Assembly (NCBI RefSeq): GCF_905163445.1
Contig: NC_053190.1
Location: 6,884,501 to 6,948,500 of the forward strand
Origin: Pararge aegeria
Taxonomy: Eukaryota > Arthropoda > Insecta > Lepidoptera > Nymphalidae
Reading direction: 5' to 3'
Length of the DNA: 64,000 nt
A program made the translations under genes and the position numbers. Below are positions 46,390 to 57,170 of the stretch, in pieces; position 1 is the stretch's first letter, and each line of letters begins with the position of its first letter. Below the pieces are notes generated by a model that was not told where the DNA came from, ran no database searches, and saw only the letters and a list, made by a program, of their open reading frames with translations.

Positions 46390-46640
46390 TCAAGTCAAAA
46401 ATATCTTTATTCAAGTAGGCCCATAGGTGGCAATTTCGATGCGTACATTACATGAGATTTACACTGTAGTGAGATGATGGCCATATTCGTAAACTTAAAA
46501 CTAAAGCTACGAGGGTTATAAACACGTCCTGGTCTAAGAAGAAGTCCACAACAAACTTAGCCGGGTGTTTCTTTTTTGTTATTACCGTCTCACATTGTCA
46601 TTTAAAATTATTGGAAGAGCAACCTGGTTAGAGCAATAAT
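46390..46640 (-). mobile_element. LINE D 3 prime UTR
   Basis: Untranslated end of the LINE whose coding remnant lies at 46641-46799. The distal end is ATATCTTTATTCAAGTAGGC on the plus strand; the CCTGGTCTAAGAAGAAGTCC block recurs at 22878. Confidence 0.65.
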
Positions 46641-46799
46641 TCACACCCAAGCTTTTTTATCGATTACGTAGTCGTTTAAACTATGATAGGACTTTTCTAT
46701 AAGCTTACGTTTAATACAAACTTTGAACTTTTTAAGAGACATCTCCAAGAAGTCAATGGGTAGTTTATTGTAGAATTGTATGCAATTTCCTTTAAACGA
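46641..46799 (-). pseudogene. LINE D reverse-transcriptase C-terminal fragment
   Basis: The minus strand is open for 52 codons to a TGA. It encodes FKGNCIQFYNKLPIDFLEM, KKFKVCIKRKLIEKSYHSLN and DYVIDKKAW. The pattern (FYNKLP..F.....KKFK..IKR.L....YHS..DY...K.AW) is the C-terminal end of Jockey/CR1-type reverse transcriptases. The upstream domains are missing: the fragment is cut at 46800, next to a SINE-A remnant. Confidence 0.75.
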
Positions 46800-46810
46800 A
46801 ATTGTCCAAA

Positions 46811-46906
46811 AATTCATCAGTCATCTTAGTACCCATAACACAGCTACGCTTACTTTTGGGCTAGACGGCGATGTGTGCCTTGACGTAGTATACTTATTTG
46901 TTTACT
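46811..46906 (+). mobile_element. SINE-A 3 prime remnant
   Basis: ATTCATCAGTCATCTTAGTA, CCCATAACACAGCTACGCTT, GGGCTAGACGGCGATGTGTG and GACGTAGTATACTTATTTGT match 50158-50250. The tRNA head is missing. Confidence 0.8.
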
Positions 46907-47400
46907 TAACTGTATGAGGTTTAATCCGAAATAAGATCTGATATAGAGTTTAGAGATCAGGCAACTGCAGAGAAGTCCGGGCCGGTATCTATGCACAAAG
47001 CAAATATTCCGGAAGCTCTCGCCATTTCCTTCCTTACCGCCGTGTTCGTCGATAATACTAAAATGTTGAACAAGCGTCCGAAATTCGTATATTTCACGTT
47101 TCACTAAATACTAGAAGACTATTTACATAACATACTTTCAAAGGCAAGGTGAAATAGGTGTCTCATCGATTTTAGTGCATTACTTTTTTTGTAGAAGCCT
47201 TTAAGTGGTGGTTAAGACTTGGAAAAGCAGGACAGAACACTTCAACAAAGGGCGCAAGTTGTATGGAACCACGACCATCTCCTATATGCCACTACTGTTT
47301 TGAAGACCTCCCTAGCGCTGTAATAAGCGCTGTGGTCTTATAAGTGGGAAACTTGGGAATTAATAGTATCTTAGATTAGTATATTAGAAGGCTTCGCCAT
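46907..47400. other. No gene called
   Basis: An 84-codon minus-strand frame (46850-47104) overlaps the SINE-A remnant and has no domain. The rest is unassigned. Confidence 0.4.
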
Positions 47401-47550
47401 GTGTTTAAGCGTTCCGGTACGATGCCGCGTTGAAACTGACCGTGGTACGAGTTTAATATAAATGCGAGTACCTAACAGGTTTCCCGCTGTTATCTTAGAC
47501 TGCATCATCACTTGCCACCAGATGATTCCATCAAAGGGTAACTTGTGTGT
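47401..47550 (+). repeat. LINE/SINE tail, family 3
   Basis: TTTAAGCGTTCCGGTACGAT, GCCGCGTTGAAACTGA, TATCTTAGACTGCATCATCA and CTTGCCACCAGATGATTCC in family order; the last block has lost GAGATTGCAG. Confidence 0.7.
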
Positions 47551-48467
47551 CAACAAAAGATGTACAAGGACTGGGTAGATTTGCAAACACTGCTCAGAAG
47601 ATCTGTGCACTTTTAGCTGAATCTGGGCAGTTCTAGCTTTGCACACCCTGCGTACTTTGCCCGTAGCTTCGCCGCTTAGTTTCAAGATTCAGTTAAATTA
47701 AGAATTGTATTTTTGGATTGATTTATTCGTACAAAAACGCCAGATCTGTAATTCTATTAAAGCAAAAGTATTGAAGCGATATTTTTTATTCATTGTGATT
47801 TTTTTGCACACGGTTTAGTTTTTGTTATTGTTAGGCGCGGCGTTTAACATAGACATTTATCGTACCGACACGGGACACTATCACAGGAAACTGCGGTTGC
47901 TGTGTCCGGTAACTGCAACTGGACACAGTCGCTGGTTGCTACTTGTAGACACTGGTTACAAAGAGACTAGGTTCAGTGCTGGTTGCGTTGCTAACTGTTG
48001 TTTACCGACAGTTTTACGATGAATACCGTTATTATGTGCAACAAATATTTACAAAAGTTTGATTAGTAATAATTAGCAGTGAATGCTATTTTTAAAACAA
48101 TTAACTGTAAAAAGTCTTACGATAGCCGAGCGAATATTAAATACAACTCGAGTAGAATCAGACATTAAATTCATTGCAAAACTGTCTAGTGTTTTTAAAG
48201 GGTTAAGTTTTTTTTTCATAGTTCTTCTCATTGATCGACTGAAAAACAATTGCAAATAAAAGCAGACTTGGAGCCCGTTGTTTCTTGTCAGTTTCACGAT
48301 GTACACTGTGTCCTGCGAACACTGTGTCTTGTGTACGACACAGGCGAGTAATGTGTGTTCTAAAACTCATACGATATGTATTTAACTATAGAAAGTTAAT
48401 AAGAAAAGTGTAGAATTAGTATTTGTCGCCATCTACTGTAATTTTAGAATATTTGAATTAAGAGCTT
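47551..48467. other. No gene called; CTGTGTCC-rich segment
   Basis: 47820-48340 contains repeated CTGTGTCC/GGACACAG text. CTGTGTCC (47900-47907) pairs with GGACACAG (47921-47928), and CACTGTGTC occurs twice at 48304 and 48320. Open frames here are featureless. Confidence 0.4.
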
Positions 48468-48722
48468 GAATTTTACTAACACGTTCCTTAAAAATTTCTT
48501 GTTCCGTGACAGTGTTTGGGTATTTTTTTTTTTGCAATAAGACTGACTATTCTGTGAATTTTACTAATCCGTTCCTCAAAAATTCCTCTCACCAAAGGTG
48601 TCTGGATATTTTAGTTATAAGACCGCCTATCCTGTGCTAGCTTTTAAAATTAGTTTTAGTTTCTGTGCGTGTTTATTCCTTTTTGTATTTTACATGTGTG
48701 TGCAATGAATAATTGAAACAAA
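48468..48722 (+). mobile_element. LINE tail family T with tandem duplication
   Basis: AGACCGCCTATCCTGTG, TTTCTGTGCGTGTTTATTCC, TGTGTGCAATGAATAA identify the tail. Upstream, GAATTTTACTAACACGTTCC (48468) and GAATTTTACTAATCCGTTCC (48556) start two consecutive ~88 bp units, so the 5 prime part of the fragment is tandemly duplicated and diverged. Confidence 0.65.
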
Positions 48723-48890
48723 CAATGATTTAATAATTTTGCTAATGTCTGCAATTAAAACCTTTAGGTTCTAGTTGCTAACATTTTGTAGGCAATATAT
48801 GAAGGTGTATAATCGGAAGCTACTAAACCATAAAAGTGTCTACATCATCTAAAAAAAGTGGTTCTTGTATTGTTTTAGTCTGATACGAGA

Positions 48891-49110
48891 CTGCGGCCGT
48901 GGCTGGTTACCACCCTACAAACAAAGAAGTCCCGCCAGGCGATTTAGCGTTCCAGTCGTGTAGAAACAGATTAGGGGTACAGGTTTAATATTACTGCCTA
49001 CCCCCTAACAAGTCAACCCGATGTAAGATGTTAAATCTTACACTGCAACATCACTTACCATCTGGTGAGATTGCACACAAAGGCTAAATTGTTGTGAAAT
49101 AAAAAAAAAA
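48891..49110 (+). repeat. LINE/SINE tail, family 3
   Basis: CTGCGGCCGTGGCTGGTTAC, AAAGAAGTCCCGCCAGGCGA, TTTAGCGTTCCAGTCGTG, TACCATCTGGTGAGATTGCA and GTGAAATAAAAAAAAAA. It contains a small internal inverted duplication near 49022-49045 (TGTAAGATGTTAAATCTTACA). Confidence 0.8.
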
Positions 49111-49889
49111 CACAAAAATGCGCAGCAGTTTGCGCAGCGCCTAATTGAACACCGATGTCAGGTTCTAGAGACGCCGTTAAATTTGAAATTCTATTTTAGT
49201 ACCAAGTATTGTATCTATATAATTTAAAAATGTTTTCAAACTGATGGTAATAATAAAATTGCGATCGGTCAAAAATCTATATGATAAAAATTTCGATGTG
49301 TTTGCGTTCTTAATTCTTGTCCTCTTAAACTAAACACCTTGCCTAATTTTAATGCATTATTTTACTAACCACTTAATATACTCCAAACACAAAAATCTAT
49401 TATGCCGGGTCTGTAGAGGTACACAAATCTCTAAACTGAACTAGATTAACAGGTCTAAAACTAGAGCTACCCTTTTCTACAGGGAGCAAAGATCACTATT
49501 GAATAGTCCCTGGCTACTCCAGCTCATTGTTTAATTCATGTAACAGCATTCGTAATGGAACAAACCTCTCGCCCGAATATATTTTGTCTATGCAATTTCC
49601 CGCAGGAACGCCGTTTTCATTGGATTTCCAAAATACAGCAACATAATATTGAACTATTTTTTGAAGTCTATATAAGTCTATTTTGAGTTTTGAGCTGTTG
49701 GCAAAAAAAAAACAGAAAAAACAGAATTGATCACCCAATAGTCTAATATACCTAGCTACTGAAGTATTGTTTAAATTCGTGTTACACACATGGATTCGTG
49801 TTACACACCCAAAACACAGAATTAATTTTTTAAATAAAAGAAATTTATTATTTTATAAAAAAATTAAATAGGTTTAGGTATTACTAGTC
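49111..49889. other. No gene called
   Basis: AT-rich; the 91-codon minus-strand frame at 49514-49789 has no family features. Confidence 0.4.
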
Positions 49890-50545
49890 TGAATAATACT
49901 ACTGTCCACCTCGTTGGGGGGGCGGTCAACGCTGCGTTAACCTATGCGGGGTCGTCATTCCAGCATTTTCAAACCCCAACGTCCATTCACGTTTGAGTGG
50001 CGCAGTGGGCAGCGACCCTGCTTTCTGAGTCCAAGGTCGTGGGTTCGATTCCCACAACTGGAAAATGTTTGTGTGATAAACATGAATGTTTTTCAGTGTC
50101 TGGGTATTTATCTGTATATTATAAGTATTTATGTGTATTATATTCATAAAAAAAAATATTCATCAGCTAACTTTGTACCCATAACACAAGCTGCGCTTAC
50201 TTTGGGGCTAGATGGCGATGTGTGTATTGTCGTAGTTTATTTATTTATTTATTGGTTCTACAAGCTAGCTCAGCTTTGCGACTCGTTCAGCTATGTCGGT
50301 AACTCTGGTTCTTCTTCGGATCTCCTCATTCCTGATTTGATCACGTCAAGATACTCCCAACAAAGCTCGCTCCATCGCCCGCTGAGTGACTCTGAGCCGT
50401 CTTATGAGGCCCATAGTAAGCGACCACATTTCAGATCCGTATGTTATCACTGGCAACACGCACTGTTCGAAGACTTTAGTCTTCAGGCACTGAGGGATTT
50501 TGGACGAAAAGATGTCACGAAGTTTCCCGAACGCTGAGTTGGATT
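49890..50545 (-). pseudogene. RTE-type LINE remnant split by a SINE-A
   Basis: On the minus strand 50545-50262 encodes KVFEQCVLPVITYGSEMWSL, RRLRVTQRAMERALLGVS, an in-frame stop, then IRNEEIRRRTRVTDIAERVA. This is the conserved RTE reverse-transcriptase C-terminal region. After the SINE, 49985-49890 continues with RWGLKMLE, a stop, RPRIG, a stop and RSVDRPP, which matches the next RTE motif (GRWGSKVLEWRPRTGKRSVGRPPTRW in the intact family). Stops and the insertion make it a pseudogene. Confidence 0.85.
49995..50253 (+). mobile_element. SINE-A, full length
   Basis: The A box TGGCGCAGTGG and B box GGTTCGATTCC are intact RNA polymerase III promoter boxes in a tRNA-like head. The body includes CACAACTGGAAAATGTTTGT, CAGTGTCTGGGTATTTATCT, TACCCATAACACAAGCTGCG and GGGGCTAGATGGCGATGTGT, and the end is a (TTTA)n tract. 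It resembles the Metulj-type SINEs of butterflies (from memory). Inserted in an RTE LINE. A 197-codon plus-strand frame crosses it and is an artefact. Confidence 0.9.
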
Positions 50546-51384
50546 CGGCGGTTTACCTATCTCTTTCTCAAAATTGAACCTACCTAACTGGAACTGTTAA
50601 AACATACCAAGCTAAAAACCATTACCATAAATTTATTTACTTTATTCCTATGCGAATAGAAAAAACAATATTTATATACATATGTTTTTGTTATATATTG
50701 AATTTTCACAAAATAGAGCAACCAAATATTGAAATATTTATCGAAGCATATCCAAACCACAAGAGAAATACAGATTCGTTATAAAACGTCAAATAGTAGA
50801 TATAGTCCAATTTAAAATGTTCGTTTTGTTTCGATATTGGGATGCGAACGTGATGCCAACGCCACCTACCATGGCATGATTAAACAAACCAACTTGATTA
50901 CGTTCCCTGTTTTTGTCCTTTCAATTTGTTAATCATGAAAATGACCAAATAGCTGTTCTTTTTACTGCAATGTTGAACATAACTTCATTCTGTTGTACAA
51001 AATGCTGAATTTAAAATGAACTCCACATTTTTATATTGACTATTAAATAGTACCTAGATTGAGCTACAAGGACATAAACAATCCATTTTACCGTGAAAAG
51101 ACCTTTAGGTTAGGAAAGATTAGTCGAGGAAAAGTGATTTACCTATTTTTAGTCTTATAACAAATTTATATTCATAATAAAAAACAACGGAAAAACAACT
51201 ACATACTTATTTTTCATGATTGTAAAGCGTCTATTTTTCCTAATATGATTAATTTTAACTTCGTTAATAAGAAAGACACATATATAAATATAAAAGCTAA
51301 AATTAAAATGTATCAAGCTGAGTTTGGGCATAGCAAACTTTGCTTTTACACTAAAGTCTTAGTTGTCAACCAATTACAATAAAG
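50546..51384. other. No feature seen
   Basis: AT-rich sequence. Confidence 0.4.
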
Positions 51385-51480
51385 CCCATTTTCACTAACG
51401 ACGAATAAGGTAATGCCCAAATAAGTAACACCTAGACCTAATCTAAGGATATTCCAAGGTATACATTAATCATTGATATC
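51385..51480 (+). repeat. Dispersed repeat with ACGACGAATAAGG core
   Basis: CCCATTTTCACTAACGACGA then ATAAGGTAATGCCCAAA; counterpart of 12284-12425. Confidence 0.5.
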
Positions 51481-51786
51481 ACCTAAGAGTTGGTAAAGCG
51501 TTTTTTTTCTGCAGAAATTGCTTAAATCATTACATATTCTATTTAGGTGATTCCTAGGTTTAGAGAAATATAGTAATAGTGAAAAAAAATTTATCAACAT
51601 AAAAAAAATCCAATTCAAAAAAATCCGTTGATACCCAGGTCTTTGAGTCTAGTCGAGATGTGTTTACATAAAAAATTGTATTGTTTTAATGTTTTTTTTC
51701 TTTATTACTATAATGCTTTGATCATCCACTCATACAAAATTATAATCGCAGAGTTGGGACCGAGAATGGCTACCGTATCTTTTATA

Positions 51787-52000
51787 TTGCGGCCGCTCGC
51801 GTAGAACAGTGAATAAAATTAACCACAAGTTTTATTGCAATAATTATTGCAGAAGGCATATTAAATTATTATTGCAAACCTAGCGGGTCTTAAGATAGCA
51901 CCATCACCGGGAAGAAAACTATTAGGAAGGACTTACACTTGTGAATGCCATATATTTTTGCAGAATTAAACTAGTAATTTGAATTCTACGCGGCCGCCAA
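51787..52000. mobile_element. MITE with GCGGCCGC-bearing TIRs, ~214 bp
   Basis: The left end TTGCGGCCGCTCGCGTAGAA and right end (minus strand) TTGGCGGCCGCGTAGAATTC are inverted repeats differing by short indels. The interior is AT-rich with no coding capacity. Target duplication (perhaps TA) is uncertain. Confidence 0.65.
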
Positions 52001-52039
52001 GATATACAACGTGTAAATGAAAACCGATACAATACTTTA

Positions 52040-52096
52040 ATAAGTCTCAGAGACAGTACATAATGTACATCATTATGTGCTATCTTTGAGACTTAT
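52040..52096. repeat. Near-perfect hairpin, 26 bp arms, 5 nt loop
   Basis: Left arm 52040-52065 (ATAAGTCTCAGAGACAGTAC then ATAATG) and right arm 52071-52096 match at 23 of 26 positions; two of the three differences would be G-U pairs in RNA. The loop is TACAT. It may be a small-RNA hairpin or an aged palindrome. Confidence 0.8.
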
Positions 52097-52652
52097 CTTT
52101 AAAACCGAAAACCTAATAGCTTTTTTACTGAAAGAAATCTGATACAGTCCTAACATCACATGAAAAATTAAAAACATATGACTACTGTTACTTAATTAGG
52201 TCCGCGTCGCGTAGCGTAGGTACTATGCGCGTGTCGATCTTTTATCTTCAATAGAGTTGTCATAAGTAAACCATTCGAATTTTTAGAATTCGTTTGTAAG
52301 GAAAATTAAATATGCTTCTTTTGATTTAATATTTTTAAAAGTTGATACACGTTGTATATACAATATTTTCTTTTTAAATAGTTGGTAGTAGCAGCAGTGA
52401 TACTGTACAATAGTGATACCTCGAACTATTTCTGAAAAATTGAACCTCGATAGACGGACAACAAAACGATCCGGTGTTCTTTTTTTCAATGTTACGACGG
52501 AACGCAATCTATGCGTAATCTATCTAATCTATACCTACATTAATTTTAAATGTAATTATAATCGTTTTGTTATAGTTATAGTACCAAATTCGGACTCTAC
52601 TGTGATATTATAGTGAGAGGCTATTTGAAAATTTTTATGACTATTCTCTGGT
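52097..52652. other. No feature seen
   Basis: AT-rich; frames on both strands around 52283-52613 are featureless. Confidence 0.4.
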
Positions 52653-52860
52653 TTGGTCTGGTGGAAGGCCGTTCCTAGATCACCCTTCCGACAAAGACTG
52701 GCTGCCAAACGATTCAGTCATAGTCACCGATAATTAATATGGGTTTACTATAACTGCCATACCCTAGAAGGTTACGCTACCACCGTAGACTACATCATAA
52801 CTTCTTACCAGGTGAGATTGCAGTCATAAGATAATTTATAAAGGAATTAAAAAAAGAAAA
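52653..52860 (+). repeat. LINE/SINE tail, family 3
   Basis: GGTCTGGTGGAAGGCCGTTC, CCTTCCGACAAAGACTGGCT, ACCAGGTGAGATTGCAGTCA and an A-rich end; the most diverged copy. Confidence 0.65.
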
Positions 52861-54894
52861 CGAAAAGAAACTCAGTATTAAATGGAATGGATAAATGGAA
52901 ATTATGTTTAACTAAGGATTACGCTATTACCAATTCTAGTAATTGTACCTAATACTATTAACTAAATGTATCCAATAAATTACGCTTTCTACAGTATCTC
53001 TGAGAGCCAGCCTTTATTAAGCTGCATTGACGACTTTAATAAATAAATTTCACAGCGGCGAAGCTCTGACTATATCGGAAAAATAGATATAATTTTACTC
53101 GCTGAAAAATTCGATGTTGAAAAATATAATATTCCACCGTGGACATTGACATATATAAAGGGACCAGCCGAACAATTCACGACAATATCGCTTTATAAAT
53201 ACGTACAGTGTATAGAAGTTCGATTGATTGAATCTGGCGCTAATAAAGACCATTGGACAATTCGTTTGCAAAAATATTTCGTGACTCGAACTGTGGAACA
53301 AAAAAGCTACAAAGTAGTATACTCTTTATATCTAATTAAAATATATCCTCAATTTTATCTTTTGTAAATATGAATATTTTTTTATTGACTATGGCATATT
53401 TTCTGTACAAATCCTTCGTGCATATTTTCTATACAAAATAGTCTCTATGTTTGACACCTTTCAGGCGTCCCGGAGCGGGGCTCAGTTTCTTTTTTTACTA
53501 TTGCGAACGCGTTAGCCAAACATCCGGAGTGCCGTATCTTAGCATTCATGTCTATGATTCTGGGTATTTTAATTTATCCAAAGTACTTTCTACCAAAGAT
53601 AAGTCTTTAACTAGGAATAATTATAAACTTTAATCTGGGAAACTCATAATTTTGATGAAAGTTTGTACAGTGAAAAATTTCTTAAAAAGTTGTACTCGAA
53701 TTAAGTCACGGTGAAACAGTAGTATCCAAAAATTTTTGTTCTATCTCTATATATCTCTGTCTGTATAACACACTCGAAGCTGCACTGAAGCAGATCTAAT
53801 AGCACGCGACTCCGTATCGCAAATTAATACAGGAAATATCACGTTTGAACTGAACTGAGCATCGGCGGAAATTGTGCGGCTTTCCCGAGTTCCTCCGATT
53901 TTACCGTTTGATTAACTTGCAAGTATTCGCGAAATACTCTGAGGTATATTATCCTGTTTACTTTATATGAAGTTGAGATCAGAAATATTCAAGTTGTAAG
54001 CCAGCTAGCAGCTGCATATTATATTAAAATGTTAAATAGTTATAAAATGTAAAAAAAATAATTATTAATATTAATAATAATTGAATTGTTAATCTGTTTT
54101 CAACTGTGGCTATTATAACGATATTTACTCGAAAGTTTTACAATGTATCTAAGTATACGAGTATACGAGTAGCCCTATTATTGAAATAAATAAACGGTTA
54201 CAAAATGTTTGTATCGAGCAAGAGTTTACTTTACATCGCATCGCGTGAAAAAGCTCACGAATAAGAACCCCGAACAGTATCAGTAATACAAATTTCATAA
54301 TATTACATACCAACTGAAAGAATGTTGACATAAAATACACTTGACACTGTTTGGCATGGCGCAGTCTAAAAATAGGAAATATGTAGTACTCCCCAAAAAC
54401 TTGACGACTCAGAGCTTAATTCTCTTGAAGATTTGAGGAATTTCAAATTGCATTCCACCGCCGTTCCCCGAGCTTATAATCGGGTATCCCAGTAATGCGA
54501 TGAAAAACGGGGAGTAGAGAGCACGCGCCAGATCGAGCAGAGCAAATCAAGACACGCCGGGACATCTGTGACAAAAGTGAATGATCACTGATCGACGGTT
54601 GATTCGACATAATCACGTTCTATTGTTTTGTAGTCATTAACGGCATCGCTTTTTAAACATCATTTAAATTCTTTAGATCATATTCTACGGAGCTGTTTCT
54701 AAGACTCGCGTAAAAATATTTTGGCGTATTATGGACATGTTATATTATGGTCACTAGATTGTGTCAAAATGGGTATGGTCGTTTATCTATATTATTTTGA
54801 TAACCGTCATTACAATGTCAACATACCTTGTCTACATGAGCTTTATGTCATTATACCATTAAAATAATGTGTACTAGTAACTCACGTGACGTAT
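52861..54894. other. No gene called; two GC-balanced unique patches
   Basis: Overlapping frames at 53095-53367 on both strands have no motif. The patches at 53760-53960 and 54360-54620 are less AT-rich and show no repeat family I know; they might be regulatory. Confidence 0.35.
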
Positions 54895-57170
54895 AAAAAA
54901 AACCCAGTGTGCCTTGTCGAAAGGGACAGTCTTTCAGTTACCAAGGAGCTGTTCGGTCGGCAATTATATCTGTAATTTTTTTTGTACATACAACCAGTGG
55001 CGTGCATAGGGTTTTCGGTCAGGGTATGCATTAAAAAAAATAGGTACTGAACATGCTATTTTGATGTTACTGTATAATTTTATTTGTGAGTAGGTACCTA
55101 ACCTAACATTGTTTGTGATACCCATGTAGATCTTCTCATCATCTCCTATTTCCAGTAGGTATAGTAAGCTCTGAGACGACCGACTAGCGAGTTTTTAAAA
55201 TTGGCTGCCATGGCGGCAATTACATTAAATAATGTTTTATAGTGTAAACAATAAACAAACATAGGTATTATTATAAATAAATAATGAAACAAAACATTGA
55301 TCACTGCTATTCGCCTGTTTCTGTAAGTCAGTCAGAGCTGTTTTTACGTGCCGCTCCTTGTAGGTGCATTCCTTCCTTCACGAATAATCTCAATTAAACG
55401 TTAGTTAAGAATTAGCTCTAAACTTACCTACATTTTTCAAGCACACTGAACCATCAGATCACACGCCGAATATAAGAACTTTCTTACACTAAGAATATTT
55501 CTCACAATCATTTACAAACAGTACACCGTCACAAAGGTTCATGTTAACAATAATAATTGTAACTATTTACAAACAACCGTACAGCAAACGAAAAAAACAG
55601 TAATTAATTCTAATTCGGTGAATATAAGTTGTTAAGACAGAAGGTAAAAGATAAACAATAATGGCGCTGAGCGATCGCCATATGTCCAAATATGTCCGTA
55701 ATATTTTCTTAGTACACAATTGCTATTAAAAGTTATCATTTGAAGAATATTACTTCATCAGTTACCAATGGCACCTGGTATACGTTAATAATTTATTTAA
55801 AATAATTCGGCAACTTTTAATTTGGTTATTTTAATATACTTTTTGAACAAATTAGGTACTTATAAATTTCTAAAGACCTTGAATGTAATAAAATTCATTG
55901 ATAAATTTTTTAACTACAATAAAAAATTATTGCCGTTTAAAACAATAACAAACAAAGCAAATTACTTGTGCTTATAAAAAAACAAAGCATACATTTGGAT
56001 TTCAAATTTCCGTAAGCAGTGCTTTTAAGATTTGCACACAAGCGAAACCCCTATATTGGAAACCTGGAAAGCTCGCACACATAGAAAGAGCCAAATATTG
56101 TGTAAGCACGCACGCGATTATATCACTACACACCAGAACTTCCTTGTGTGCTCGTGCACACAAGTAACGACAGATGCATTCAATCGCCGTGCTTCTATGG
56201 AGACCGCGGCGGCGCGGCGCATTAATTCGAGCGACGAATAAACGATTTGCCCGGCAATGGATACTTAATCGTGAAAACCCCAGCTAATTTTATGAGATTT
56301 AAATTATATTTAAAGCGTTACTTTTTATTTAGGGATACAGTTTACAACTCAAAATTAAAATATAGTCGAAATGTTATGCAGTTTGTCTATTTTAGTTCTA
56401 AACCATGACACGGGACTTGTCCATTGATTTACATAAAAGTGCGGCCGGTTTTAACTAGATGGCGCTTTTATAGTTTTCTATTAATTGTTTAATTTTTTTT
56501 CAATCTTTAAATTTTAAGTCGTCCTTATGGTCTGAGGCCCTGAGGTCAGGGTATGCACTGCTTATTTGCATCTATGAGATGCACGCCTCTGCATACAACT
56601 GACAGCGTCAGATTCACGTAGCTCCGTCAGAACGATTGTAAGTAGTACAACGTACCCTCGATAAGTGACATGCTTGAGACCTGGAGCATCGTATCTTGTT
56701 CCGACACAATGGCAGAGTCTTGGCTATCTCCAGCATAATAGCGGGAAGTTTAAAGCTTGGAGAGCGGTAATCTTCTCTTAAACCTGTTATGGCCACGGCA
56801 GGAGGAAGCAAATTAGTGAATAATAGGATCGGAGATGATAACACCGTATCGCGATCCCAATCCCTGTTTTTCACAATCCTAGATGTACTCGGAGTCGCGA
56901 GGCGGAAAATACAAGAGTTCTTGCTACCTTTAACCACGACATGAGGGAAACTTTCCGGATCGCAAGTTTCACCTCCCAGTAAGGGACATGAGGCCAGGTA
57001 CCAGTTTATCCCGGCACGAATCCAAACAACACAAGGGGCCGATGCATTCTTATGTCATTCCTGAGCCTCCCAATATATGCTGAATGGGGTCATCTAGAAG
57101 GTTTTGCACTAAGAATCTATTCCACAGAAATCCAGGTATCTAATAATACTAGGATAATATCCCCCGTTCT
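54895..57170 (+). repeat. Older dispersed repeat, split by the hAT element
   Basis: The left part (54895-54994, AAAGGGACAGTCTTTCAGTT..TTTTTTTTGTACATACAAC) and the right part (56592-57170, CTGACAGCGTCAGATTCACG, AGCTCCGTCAGAACGATTGT, CCAGTTTATCCCGGCACGAA, GAATGGGGTCATCTAGAAGG) read as one element once the hAT insert and one copy of its target duplication are removed. I recall such text as a lepidopteran interspersed repeat but cannot class it. A 107-codon minus-strand frame (56614-56937) lies inside and is not called. Confidence 0.5.
54995..56591 (+). mobile_element. hAT-superfamily element, 1597 bp, non-coding
   Basis: The left end CAGTGGCGTGCATAGGG and right end (minus strand) CAGAGGCGTGCATC are terminal inverted repeats agreeing at 12 of the first 13 bases. 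The element is flanked by an exact 8 bp duplication, CATACAAC, at 54987-54994 and 56592-56599, the length expected for hAT transposition. A GGTCAGGGTATGCA block lies near both ends in direct orientation. No transposase frame is visible, so it is non-autonomous or internally decayed. Confidence 0.85.

Noticed and set aside
49944..50537. 197-codon plus-strand open frame, the longest in the window
   Set aside because: It runs through a SINE and then antisense through an RTE reverse-transcriptase remnant; no independent protein features.
56614..56937. 107-codon minus-strand frame
   Set aside because: Lies inside a dispersed non-coding repeat; no family signal.
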